Origin: Olsenella_L sp051876355
GTDB taxonomy: Bacteria > Actinomycetota > Coriobacteriia > Coriobacteriales > Atopobiaceae
NCBI GenBank assembly: GCA_051876355.1
Contig: JBJEHU010000007.1
Coordinates: 1-17,643 of the forward strand
Direction of reading: 5' to 3'
Length of the DNA stretch: 17,643 bases
Shown here piece after piece: positions 1 to 7,723 of the stretch. The notes beneath the pieces were generated by a model that saw only the letters and a list, made by a program, of their open reading frames with translations, was not told the DNA's origin and did not search any database. Position 1 is the first letter of the stretch. Every line of letters starts with the position of its first letter. Both the position numbers and the translations under genes were made by a program.

Positions 1-53
1 GCGCCACATTCATGAGATGGCGGATCGTGTTGCACTCAGAATGCTAATCCGCC
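1..53 (+). mobile_element. IS30-like element, transposase 3' end and terminal repeat (partial)
   Basis: The first 53 bases match the end of another element at 17591-17643 read in reverse: TGTTGCACTCAG (29-40), then TG and AATCCGCC (46-53), 22 of 26 positions identical. One plus-strand frame reads out as MRWRIVLHSEC and stops at 45-47, in the same frame as the clearer VYREMLHSA stop at the right edge. A C-terminus with a V/M-L-H motif followed within a few bases by the element terminus is typical of IS30-family transposases as I know them. The gene on the other strand loses its normal sequence exactly here. The rest of the element lies outside the window. The family call is inference; the shared terminus is seen directly. 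Confidence 0.5.
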
Positions 54-1686
54 ACGGGAAAAGATGGCCTTCCCAACCGCCCTGTCCTGCAGCCGCACCG
101 ACATACACATTCTTTGCCACCAGTGCACCGGAGTAGTTGCCTCCGCCGTCGCCCACGATATCGCCGTTCGGCACAATCACATGACCAAAGAACGGGCCAT
201 TCGTCAGGTGCACCTTCGTTGCATTCGGGAAAATCCAGGTGATGGACATGCCTTCGCCGGTCTCCTGCGTCTGCAGGTCGTTGCCGTTCTCGTCGTTGAA
301 CTTGAGCTGGTTGTTGAAGGAAATCTCGCCGGATGCCGTGCAGTAGATGATGGTGTCAGAGTCGAGAGGAATCTTGTTGATCCTTGTAAGGTCTGCGATG
401 CTGTCGACCTTGTAGTACTTGCCGCCTGTGGCCTCCTGATGGGTTGTGCTGCCGTCGACGTTCGTGACCGTCGCAAATCCGCTCTGCCAGGAATTGGAAT
501 TCGTGATATCTGCCTCCACAGAGCCAATCTCACTCTTGATGCTCTTGAAGGCAGCATCCATATCGATGTAGGGGTCCTTGTCGTGCGACCAAATCTTTGT
601 CACCTGCTGGGTGTCCAGGTGCCGATCCATGTTCCTTTCGCTGTACACGATGGACTTGTCCTTCAGGCCATCGGATGCAAACGATTTGATGTTGGCATTG
701 CCGCCGACGAAGTTGTAGGCCTGCTGCTTTACGGAGCCGTCGCCCAAGGAACTAAAGGTTGCATCGCCACCCGTAGCGATAGCACCAACCTGGTGGGTGC
801 CTGTAGCCTCGTTCTGGGCAAATACCGTGTACTTCGTAAGGATGTTGCCGAGCGAGTAGTCCGTCATGTGGCCATCCACATAGCTCGCCGCTATCTGGAT
901 CCCTATCACAAGATCGCTTGTCTGCGCCAACGTCATGTCGCTGATTGCAGCGAAGTTCGTTGCGTTCTTGCTGTTGTCGGAGCCGCTGAGCCACCTTGCC
1001 GTGCTGCCGGAGACCGCATACACCGCACACATGTCACCCGATATCATGCTGGGGCTGTAGTTCACGGTGAGCCGGACAGGTCCTGCAGGCGTCACATCGT
1101 TGCCGCCTGCATCGACGAAACGGACATGCACGGTCTTGTGGGAGATGATATGACGCTGGTTGGAAGCGGCAGTCGCAGCTGCTGCCTGCGCCTGCACAGA
1201 ATCATCTGCTACCAGCGTCAGCTGCATCTTGGCGCCTTCCGGCAGGACATTATTTCCCTGGAAGGAGACCGTAATCTGGTTGCCGTTCCCGTCATCCACG
1301 CTTTCCTGGTCGTATGAGTAGCCAGCAAGGCTCGCCGCAAGCATGGGAGCAGCCTTTGCGCTCGATGCAGATTTTTCGGTATCGGAGCTGGATGCAGAGG
1401 TATTGATGCTGGTATTCGAGCTGTCTGCATCCGCTGCTGAAGCAGATGCTGTGGCAGCCGAGCCGCTGCTTTCAGCTATAGCGTCCTCCGTGCCTACTGC
1501 CGCAGCGCCTTCGGATGCAGCTTCATCTGCAGCATCAGAGGTGCCTTCCAGCAGGCTGGCAGCACCTGTCTCACCTTCATCGCTCTGAGCTGAAAATGCC
1601 ATGCCAGGCGCCTGGCAGATCACCAGGCTCGCAGCAAGAACAGCCGCAAGAAGCTTCTTTGCTCGCGTCTGCTGTCTGTTCAGCAT
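10..1686 (-). CDS. Choice-of-anchor A / collagen-binding-type surface protein, 3' end cut by IS
   Basis: 558 codons as it stands. The start is the ATG at 1686, 3 bases behind a GGAGG ribosome site; upstream in-frame codons lack one. Residues 1-33 are a signal peptide (KK then a hydrophobic core to about AFSA). A Ser/Ala/Glu-rich linker runs to about residue 115, then a beta-rich region, and from about residue 270 (DYSLGNILTKYTVFAQ) a choice-of-anchor A domain with its usual late motifs: ITWIFPNATKVHL, GPFFGHVIVPNG, GGGNYSGALVAKNV and EGHLFPW. Proteins of this type are secreted and normally continue into further domains and a wall anchor. Here the last native codon is about Pro544; the final 14 residues are encoded by the IS end at 1-53 and no LPxTG, membrane segment or basic tail remains. 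The product would be secreted but unanchored, or the gene is a pseudogene. It has its own promoter and is not part of the pilus operon. Confidence 0.8.
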   Translation of the reverse strand: MLNRQQTRAKKLLAAVLAASLVICQAPGMAFSAQSDEGETGAASLLEGTSDAADEAASEGAAAVGTEDAIAESSGSAATASASAADADSSNTSINTSASSSDTEKSASSAKAAPMLAASLAGYSYDQESVDDGNGNQITVSFQGNNVLPEGAKMQLTLVADDSVQAQAAAATAASNQRHIISHKTVHVRFVDAGGNDVTPAGPVRLTVNYSPSMISGDMCAVYAVSGSTARWLSGSDNSKNATNFAAISDMTLAQTSDLVIGIQIAASYVDGHMTDYSLGNILTKYTVFAQNEATGTHQVGAIATGGDATFSSLGDGSVKQQAYNFVGGNANIKSFASDGLKDKSIVYSERNMDRHLDTQQVTKIWSHDKDPYIDMDAAFKSIKSEIGSVEADITNSNSWQSGFATVTNVDGSTTHQEATGGKYYKVDSIADLTRINKIPLDSDTIIYCTASGEISFNNQLKFNDENGNDLQTQETGEGMSITWIFPNATKVHLTNGPFFGHVIVPNGDIVGDGGGNYSGALVAKNVYVGAAAGQGGWEGHLFPWRISILSATRSAIS

Positions 1687-1765
1687 TTTCCCTCCGTCCA
1701 AGGCCTCTGCCATGCAGGGCACTGTCTTACATGGCACCAGATACGTATGTAAGCTGTTTTTATTT

Positions 1766-1854
1766 ACATGTCTTTTTATATATTTGACATGTCTTCTTAT
1801 GGCGTAAAATTATAGAGTCTGAAAAGCACTTGTAAATACAGAAATCTGACATGT
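1766..1854. promoter_or_regulatory. Three ACATGT boxes around the promoter (candidate operator)
   Basis: Boxes lie at 1766-1772 (ACATGTC), 1786-1793 (GACATGTC, perfect palindrome) and 1847-1854 (TGACATGT). The centres of the first two are 21 bases apart, two helical turns; the third is 62 bases further. Two boxes lie just downstream of the predicted transcription start and one upstream of the -35. The same octamer centres the palindromes at 15622 and 17046. Same-face spacing suggests a dimeric regulator or tandem binding. Binding is inference. Confidence 0.4.
1809..1836 (-). promoter_or_regulatory. Sigma-70-type promoter of the choice-of-anchor A gene
   Basis: On the minus strand, TTTACA (1836-1831) and a perfect TATAAT (1814-1809) are separated by 16 bases. 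Transcription should start near 1802, giving a 5' leader of about 115 bases before the ATG at 1686. The stretch is strikingly AT-rich compared with its surroundings. Confidence 0.7.
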
Positions 1855-2092
1855 TTTCTTTTTTACCGTTCATATTCTGATTTGCTACCACTCGGCCTGC
1901 TTCGCAGCGAGACACAAGGTCCGTCCCATCAAAACGACCAACAAAACTGTCCAAGAATGCAGGAGAGCTCATCGCACCATGAAAGATGCAAGCATCCGGG
2001 TCGAGGAGCCTGAAAACCTGCAGGCTAAGACACACCGCTGATCCGCCTCTACCGCGAGATACAGCCAGGCTAGAACAAAACGGCGCAAAGCA
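1855..2092. other. Intergenic stretch without a supported gene
   Basis: Between the promoter region of the truncated surface gene and the terminator of the pilus operon. A minus-strand frame of about 90 codons crosses the stretch and the promoter, but it has no ribosome site and no recognisable domain. I see nothing else here. Confidence 0.5.
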
Positions 2093-2123
2093 GGGCCGGC
2101 ATCTTCGGAGGATGCCGGCCCTG
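2093..2123 (-). terminator. Terminator hairpin of the pilus operon
   Basis: A perfect 12-bp stem, AGGGCCGGCATC (2093-2104) and GATGCCGGCCCT (2112-2123), with a 7-base loop, sits 29 bases after the sortase stop. In the minus-strand transcript the T-rich tract is interrupted (GCTTTGCGCCGTTTTGTT), so it is a strong stem with an imperfect tail. Confidence 0.75.
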
Positions 2124-2152
2124 TCTATCTCTAACCTCTGTCTTTCTCTCCC

Positions 2153-2971
2153 CTAGTTTCTCTTCCTGCGCGTCTTCACAAGGACGATTACGAGAAGGAT
2201 GAGGAGCACGACGACAGCAAGCGCCAGGGCAACGAGCCTCGGGTCGATGGTCACGGCATCTGCCGTGACTTCGCTTGCCTCGATATCGTTCGGCACGCGG
2301 TGTCCCCGCACAAGCAGCCTCTGCGTGTTGATGCCATATGGCGTGCAGGTGACAAGCGTGCAGAGGTCTTCTCCTGGCACGATGCGGAGCGCTTCGGTAT
2401 CTGTCGGATCCACTGTGAGGATCTGGTCCACCTCGTAGGTGAGCGTCTCGTCACCTACCGTGATGATGAAATGGTCGCCTACCGTCATCTGATCGAGGTG
2501 CGTGAAGAGCGTCGCCGACGGAAGGCCACGGTGTGCCGAGAGCACGGCATGCGTGCTCTCCCCTCCAACCGGAAGAGAGCTCCAGTCGAGGTGCCCCACG
2601 CCCATCTGCAAGGTCTCGGGATCCGAACCATGGTAGATAGGGAGCTTCACATTGATCTTCGGGATGCTGACCTCGCCCATCACATCGGAGCCATCGACAG
2701 AAAGCAGGCTCTCATAGCGGTCGTACCACTTCTCGGACCAGGTCATCTGGTCTTCTGCCGCCGCAAGCTCCGAGTTGTACTCAGCCGCATCATCGAGAAG
2801 CGCCTGCCGGTCTTCTGCGCTCATGTCTGCCACGGTCGCCGAGTAGTCTGCAACAGCAGTGGATGCCGTGAACGAGTTGATGTAGTCCGACACGCTCGGA
2901 TAGAGGATGAGCGCCAGGCCAACGAGAAGGATGGCAACAAGCGCAATCGTTGTCTTGTCGTGCTTCTTCAA
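2153..2971 (-). CDS. Class C (pilus-assembly) sortase
   Basis: 272 aa membrane transpeptidase that joins pilin subunits by cutting LPxTG motifs and linking them to a pilin lysine. It starts with TTG at 2971, four bases behind AGGAG. One membrane segment lies near residues 9-26 and a second, C-terminal one near 245-266, ending in KTRRKRN, the class C topology. The core shows MGEVSIPKI, LPIYHGSDPETL, the catalytic His147 in SAHRGLP, Cys209 in TLVTCTPYG and Arg218 in NTQRLLVRG. The usual lid motif DP(F/W/Y) is absent: the equivalent region reads EDQMTW (73-78). It is the last gene of the pilus operon, 160 bases after the backbone pilin with a hairpin between. The substrate is presumably the LPNTG backbone and LPETG tip proteins encoded just upstream. 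Symbol srtC would fit by role but is not assigned on sequence alone. Confidence 0.93.
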   Translation of the reverse strand: MKKHDKTTIALVAILLVGLALILYPSVSDYINSFTASTAVADYSATVADMSAEDRQALLDDAAEYNSELAAAEDQMTWSEKWYDRYESLLSVDGSDVMGEVSIPKINVKLPIYHGSDPETLQMGVGHLDWSSLPVGGESTHAVLSAHRGLPSATLFTHLDQMTVGDHFIITVGDETLTYEVDQILTVDPTDTEALRIVPGEDLCTLVTCTPYGINTQRLLVRGHRVPNDIEASEVTADAVTIDPRLVALALAVVVLLILLVIVLVKTRRKRN

Positions 2972-3008
2972 GAGACTCCTCTCAGAGCGGATGGACAGTC
3001 AGGCAAAG

Positions 3009-3046
3009 GCGCCCCTGCTGCCAGGACATGCCTGGAACAGGGGCGC
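3009..3046 (-). promoter_or_regulatory. Intercistronic hairpin between backbone pilin and sortase
   Basis: A two-part stem: GCGCCCCTG (3009-3017) with CAGGGGCGC (3038-3046), and inside it CCAGG (3021-3025) with CCTGG (3031-3035), loop ACATG. In the transcript only a short TTTG follows, so it could be a leaky terminator, or a 3' stabiliser or processing site for the pilin message. Either would give many pilin copies per sortase. Confidence 0.6.
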
Positions 3047-3131
3047 TTGGAAAGAAAGGACGAGTTCCTCTGCATGGTGTGGAGCATCTCATGTCATATC
3101 CATCAGCTGCTCCGTGCATTGAAAGGGAGGC

Positions 3132-4718
3132 TTACTGCTCGTTCTTCGCGGAAGCGATCCTCCTCGAGACGAGGACGAGAGCTGCGCCTGCGACAGCAAG
3201 GCCGCCTGCGACATAGAGGGCGGTGGTACCCATGTCGCCCGTGTTCGGAAGCGTGAGGCCGCTCTTGTTCACGACGGCGGTTGCGCCCTTTGCCTCGCTC
3301 TCGGTGAGCGTCACCGTGAAGTTCTGGGAAGCCGTTGCCAGCACGTTGCCATTCTCATCGGTCTGGGCGAATGCAAGCCTTGTGAGCTGCGGGTCTGCAG
3401 AGTCGGTGTTGTGCTCTGCCATGACCTGGAAGTAGATCGGCTGGATGCTGTTGTAGCCATCAGGCGTCTTGGTCTCGGTGATGCGGTAACGGCCGTCATC
3501 GATGCGGGAGAACGTGAAGGTCGTGCCCGTGTCATCCATGGACTTGGAAGTGACCTCGGTCCAGGTGCCGTTCACGAGCTTCTCGAGCTTGAAGTCAGCG
3601 CCGGCAAGGGGCTTGGAGTTGCCGTCGACCTTGTTGACCTCAGCCTTGTAGGTGAAGACGATGACGGTATCCCAAGGAGTCGTGCCGTGGCCGGTGCCGT
3701 GGGAGTCATTGCTGAAGACGAGGCGGGCCTTGTTCGGGTTGCCGGTGGTGCCCATGACAGACTGGTCATTGAGCGTGGAGTTATAGGTGACGATGATCTT
3801 GTCTCCGCCATTGAGGCCAGGGACAGCAGTCTTGAGGTCGTTGAAGACGACAGAGAACGTGTTGCCGTCGGTGCCGGTCGTATCGAGGGTGTAGCTGTCA
3901 GAGGAGATGAGGTTCTCATCGGAGACGCTGTTCTTGTAGACCTTGACCGAGCTTGCATCGAAGGTCAGACCTGCGGACTGCTGATCCTGAATCTCGAAGT
4001 AGTAGGTCTTGTAGTTTGCATAGTCGGTTGCGACAGTACCAGTGATCTGGAACGGGACGGAATCGCCCAGATCGTAGTCAGCAGAATCCTGCCAATCGGT
4101 AGTCGCGCCGGTCGTGTCGCTCGTGTCCTTGACCTTCTTCTCGACGGTCGGGACGTTGGACTTCGAGTTCACCGTAACATCGTGGACGACGTTCAGGATG
4201 TAGCGCGTCGTGGCACCGTTGCCGTCGACAGCAGCATTGTCCTTCACGAGGTAGTAGCCATCGCCCGTGACACTGATGGTATAGACGCGGTTGCCCTTTG
4301 CGGTAGAGGTGCTAGCAGCGGTAGCAAGATGTGCGCCTGCGACGTCAGCGAACGCCTTCATGAAATCGCTGTCGTTCTGCTGGCCTTTCAGTGCCTCGGC
4401 GACATCTGCTGCGCTCGACGCATTGTCGAAGGCGCCATTGAATGCGCTGTTGGCCTTGAGGTCGGTAAGGACCGCTGCGCCGTCGACGCCGGTACCCCAC
4501 TCGATGTTCGAGAGCACGCCACTTGTCTCGGAGTAGTCGCCAGAGAACACCTGGTAGGCTGCATAGGTGTGATCAGCATCGTCCTGCGCATTGACCGTGA
4601 TGGTATGGGAGTTCGTGTTGGCCGCGAGTGCCGGTGTTGCCATCGAGAAGGCCATAGCAAGGCCAAGAACGCCTGCCATGAGAGCCTTCAGCCCTTCGCG
4701 GAATCGTGCATGCTTCAT
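3132..4718 (-). CDS. Major (backbone) pilin, LPNTG-anchored, isopeptide-domain
   Basis: 528 aa. The ATG at 4718 follows AAAGGAG by nine bases; longer in-frame forms add a basic, implausible leader. Signal peptide 1-32 (ATPALAA). An N-terminal domain runs to about 185. The region VTVNSKSNVPTVEKKV follows, where Lys186 sits where the pilin-motif lysine is expected, although the canonical YPK is not kept. Next is a fimbrial isopeptide domain (about 190-357: VPFQITGTV, YYFEIQDQ, NKARLVFSND) and a SpaA/Cna-B-like domain (about 358-435) with the E-box YRITETKTPDGY (Glu415). The sorting signal is LPNTG (490-494), a hydrophobic segment and a basic tail. This layout matches Gram-positive shaft pilins polymerised by class C sortases, with self-made Lys-Asn bonds for rigidity. 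It lies 71 bases after the tip adhesin gene and ahead of the sortase. Confidence 0.93.
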   Translation of the reverse strand: MKHARFREGLKALMAGVLGLAMAFSMATPALAANTNSHTITVNAQDDADHTYAAYQVFSGDYSETSGVLSNIEWGTGVDGAAVLTDLKANSAFNGAFDNASSAADVAEALKGQQNDSDFMKAFADVAGAHLATAASTSTAKGNRVYTISVTGDGYYLVKDNAAVDGNGATTRYILNVVHDVTVNSKSNVPTVEKKVKDTSDTTGATTDWQDSADYDLGDSVPFQITGTVATDYANYKTYYFEIQDQQSAGLTFDASSVKVYKNSVSDENLISSDSYTLDTTGTDGNTFSVVFNDLKTAVPGLNGGDKIIVTYNSTLNDQSVMGTTGNPNKARLVFSNDSHGTGHGTTPWDTVIVFTYKAEVNKVDGNSKPLAGADFKLEKLVNGTWTEVTSKSMDDTGTTFTFSRIDDGRYRITETKTPDGYNSIQPIYFQVMAEHNTDSADPQLTRLAFAQTDENGNVLATASQNFTVTLTESEAKGATAVVNKSGLTLPNTGDMGTTALYVAGGLAVAGAALVLVSRRIASAKNEQ

Positions 4719-4764
4719 AGATAGTGCTCCTTTCGTTGCAACTGCTTGACTGCGTCTTCTTCCT

Positions 4765-4780
4765 CGGGACCGCCGTCCCG
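4765..4780 (-). promoter_or_regulatory. Small GC hairpin between tip adhesin and backbone pilin
   Basis: CGGGAC (4765-4770) and GTCCCG (4775-4780) form a perfect 6-bp stem with a 4-base loop. It lies 47 bases ahead of the pilin start with no T-run after it, so it may stabilise a processed pilin message rather than end transcription. Confidence 0.35.
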
Positions 4781-4789
4781 TCATGCGCC

Positions 4790-7723
4790 TCATTCTTCCG
4801 TGCAGCCTCCCTTTCTCCGCTTTTGTCTGGACCACAGGAGGAAGCCGGCTGTGGCAACAAGCGCCACACCAGCAGAGACGATGATTGGGGTACCGATGCC
4901 GCCTGTTTCAGGCAGCTCGTAGGTCGTAGGCTGATCGAGCACGGTCACGGCGGACCCGCTTGCATTGGCAGATGTCACCGAGGTATCGACTGCTGCTCCA
5001 TCAGCAGAGAGCGTCACACGGATAGGATCGGAGAGCTTCTGGTAGCCAGAAGGTGCTGCAGTCTCGACAAGCCAGTACGTGCCGGGGTTGAGTCCAGAGA
5101 CGCTTGCCGTGCCATCTGTGCCGGTCGTGATGCCAGACTGCACGAGCGAGCCCTGCACGCCTGCACCGGGAATTGCGTCAGATGCAGAAGAGTCCTCTTT
5201 CCAGAGGTCGAAGACGGCACCGGAAAGGCTCTTCGTCTGCTGATCTGCAGCCACCTTGTGGATATCGAGGGAAAGCGATACCTGCGTAGGCGAGTTCGTG
5301 ATCGTATAGCGGACATCAGCCAAAGCCTTCGAGGCGGTGACTTCTGTCTTCTTCCAGGCAGACCAGCGCTGATTGGAAGACTGAGGCCAGGTCCAGGTGC
5401 CCAGATTTCCGGATCCGTCGTATCCCATGGAACGCGTACCGAGCCAGATCTCATTGTTCGTATCAATGGTCAGCGCAGCACCATTTTTCCAGCTTGTTAT
5501 CGAGGAGGGGCTCAAAGTAGCAAGACTCACATAGTTGCCGGAGCCATTCTGAAGATACGTTCCGGTCGAGGCATTCTGCATAAGGAAATGCTTGTAGCCA
5601 TTGCTGTCGGTACCGACAAAGCTTGCATGCCAGATGACAGCATCGTTCACTGCAGAAGAATCGATGATGGCAGTGCCTGACCCATCCGCCGACGAAGAGG
5701 TCTTCAAGGTGCCGAGGCCACTCAGCGCCAGGTCCGAGCCAGAAAGGAGACCCTGGTAATCCCCGCTGGTGCCGTCTGCATTGTAGGCAAGGATATAGTC
5801 CCCTGCTGCATCCATCGTACTGACTCGACGGTATTCGGTAACGGTCTGCTTCTCCGTGGCAGGCGTGTCATCCTCCGTGATGGTGGACTCCCAGCCATCA
5901 GGCACATCCTTCTCGACGACCTTCCAGTCGGACTCAACGCTGTAGGCAAGATCGTTCCACTGGTAGAACCAGCTGTTTGCATCGCTCAGCACCTGTTCAT
6001 CGACGACGGTGTCGCCATTCATGAGCTGGACCGTGATGCTGTCAGGGTGAGATTCTGCGCCCGTCCACTTCTTCTGGACCGAGATGGACTTCTTCGTCAC
6101 CGTAGGCGTGTCCTTCATCGCGACGAGCGGCGTGCTCTGGTTCTGCCATGACCCATCGATTTTCACATCGACGGAGCCATCGGAGTTCACACGGAACACG
6201 ATCGGGCTGGCCGTGTCGTAGCCAGAAGGAGCAGATGTCTCGGCAAGCGTATAGGTGCCCGGCTTCAGCGAGAGCGTATGGGCAGACCCATCGGTCGTCC
6301 AGGTATCCAGAGCGGTGCCAGAGGCAGACTCACCAGAATAGACAGTGAGCGTAGCGCCGGAGAGGGCATTTCCCGTGCCGACTGATGTCTTCGTCACCTC
6401 GATTTCATGCGGGACCTGCGGAACAGGGCTGTCGACCATCTCGATGGTGGACGTGTCCTGCGCAGCCCACGAGCCATCGCTCTGCAGAATGGAGAGCGTC
6501 AGCTTGCTCTTGGCATTCTCGATCTTGAATGTGATGTTCTGGGCCGTCTTGTAGCCATCGGGTGCCGACTCCTCGACGAGGGTATAGGTGCCAAGCGGGA
6601 GAGCGAGGCTGTGCTCCTTGCCATCCGAGGTCCACTCGTCAATGACGGTTCCATAGAAAGAAGCACCTTGGACAATCTTGAGCTTCGCGCCAGAAAGCGC
6701 GCTCTCGCTCGTGCCGGAAAGCCCGACCTTGCTGATCTTCACGAGCTTGCTGAACTTGCTGCCAAGGACATCCTGAAGCAGCTTTCCCGTCTGGGCATAG
6801 AAATTCGACGGAGCGTGATAGGCATTGACTGAGAAGCCATCGGGCACCGTGATAGCAGACGTGTTGATGAGCATTGTATAGATGGTATAGACATGGTTTC
6901 TGAAGGTCAAAGAAGCTTTGAACGAGTTGAGCTGCTCGGTTGCATAATCCCAGCCCTTGTTGTCGGTGAAATGCCAGAGGGCAAACTGCGTCGCCGTGAT
7001 GAGCTCGTCTTCCGTATACTGTCCATCTGTCCAGAGCCCTGCACCATTGAGCGGGTAGCCAGCGTAGATAACGGCACGCACTCCTTTGTAGTTAGCCGTA
7101 CTGAAGCCGTAATCATCGAGCGTGCCCAGCGTGTAGCCGCTCGGTGCATAGTAGCTTCCATCCGACTGGATTGGACCCGCATTTGCAGGCCACTCCCTGT
7201 TCACGTTGAGGCAGTAGACTTCCTCGTCACCTACCCACAGCACAGAAAGGCCGCTCTGCTTGATGACACGCGAAGTGGTGACCGAATATCCTCCACTGCT
7301 TGCTGCCAGAGAGGAAACCGCAAGGGTATTGCTCTTTGCTGCCGCACTCGACATGGAGGCATCCTCTTCAGACGTCCCATCGTCCTCACTCGACGCAGTG
7401 ATATCCGTCGTTGTGGCCGAGCCTTCGGAGCTGGACTGTTCGTTAGCACCAGCAGCAGCTGAAGAATCAGCTTCTGCTGCAGAAGAATCTTCTGCACTCT
7501 CGGTCGCCGCTGTGACATCCTGCGCAGATGCACCATTGGAATTGAGCGCACGGGCAGGAAGGATCAGGGCATAGGCGGTGAGGGCTGCGACAAGCACCGC
7601 GAGCGATGCTGTGACGATCTTGCCGGTGCGCGATCTGACGATCTTCTTCGCTGCTGTTCCGAGATGCCTTGCGACGGAGGTCTTGCCCTCTTCATTGCAG
7701 CTTCTCTTCATGTGACTGCTCAC
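4790..7723 (-). CDS. Pilus tip adhesin with thioester (TQxA) domain, LPETG-anchored
   Basis: 977 aa. The GTG at 7723 overlaps the upstream TGA as GTGA, supporting coupled translation; an ATG four codons in is the alternative. A long basic N-region leads to a membrane-like signal segment (about 36-57). A Ser/Ala/Asp-rich linker reaches about 143. A thioester domain follows (about 145-330): Cys171 in VYCLNVNRE and Gln246 in TATQFALWHF are the pair that forms the Cys-Gln bond in this family, which can react covalently with host protein. Then come two SpaA-like domains (E-boxes VEESAPDGY and AETSAPSGY, Glu495), a Cna-B domain starting KKSISVQKKWTG, a last SpaA domain (LVETAAPSGY, Glu887), LPETG (937-941), a membrane segment and a basic tail. 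The Cna-B domain is split by about 170 residues (about 628-800) before its final strand YTITNS. The product should cap the pilus built by the two genes downstream. Confidence 0.92.
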   Translation of the reverse strand: MSSHMKRSCNEEGKTSVARHLGTAAKKIVRSRTGKIVTASLAVLVAALTAYALILPARALNSNGASAQDVTAATESAEDSSAAEADSSAAAGANEQSSSEGSATTTDITASSEDDGTSEEDASMSSAAAKSNTLAVSSLAASSGGYSVTTSRVIKQSGLSVLWVGDEEVYCLNVNREWPANAGPIQSDGSYYAPSGYTLGTLDDYGFSTANYKGVRAVIYAGYPLNGAGLWTDGQYTEDELITATQFALWHFTDNKGWDYATEQLNSFKASLTFRNHVYTIYTMLINTSAITVPDGFSVNAYHAPSNFYAQTGKLLQDVLGSKFSKLVKISKVGLSGTSESALSGAKLKIVQGASFYGTVIDEWTSDGKEHSLALPLGTYTLVEESAPDGYKTAQNITFKIENAKSKLTLSILQSDGSWAAQDTSTIEMVDSPVPQVPHEIEVTKTSVGTGNALSGATLTVYSGESASGTALDTWTTDGSAHTLSLKPGTYTLAETSAPSGYDTASPIVFRVNSDGSVDVKIDGSWQNQSTPLVAMKDTPTVTKKSISVQKKWTGAESHPDSITVQLMNGDTVVDEQVLSDANSWFYQWNDLAYSVESDWKVVEKDVPDGWESTITEDDTPATEKQTVTEYRRVSTMDAAGDYILAYNADGTSGDYQGLLSGSDLALSGLGTLKTSSSADGSGTAIIDSSAVNDAVIWHASFVGTDSNGYKHFLMQNASTGTYLQNGSGNYVSLATLSPSSITSWKNGAALTIDTNNEIWLGTRSMGYDGSGNLGTWTWPQSSNQRWSAWKKTEVTASKALADVRYTITNSPTQVSLSLDIHKVAADQQTKSLSGAVFDLWKEDSSASDAIPGAGVQGSLVQSGITTGTDGTASVSGLNPGTYWLVETAAPSGYQKLSDPIRVTLSADGAAVDTSVTSANASGSAVTVLDQPTTYELPETGGIGTPIIVSAGVALVATAGFLLWSRQKRRKGGCTEE

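Noticed and set aside
64..1317. Plus-strand open frame opposite the choice-of-anchor A gene
   Set aside because: Shadow of the real gene; no ribosome site, signal or domain.
1760..2035. Minus-strand frame of about 90 codons
   Set aside because: It runs across the strong promoter and the ACATGT boxes, and lacks a ribosome site.
3411..4724. Long plus-strand open frame opposite the backbone pilin
   Set aside because: It mirrors the codon bias of the pilin gene, has no ribosome site and no recognisable domain; the pilin on the other strand is certain.
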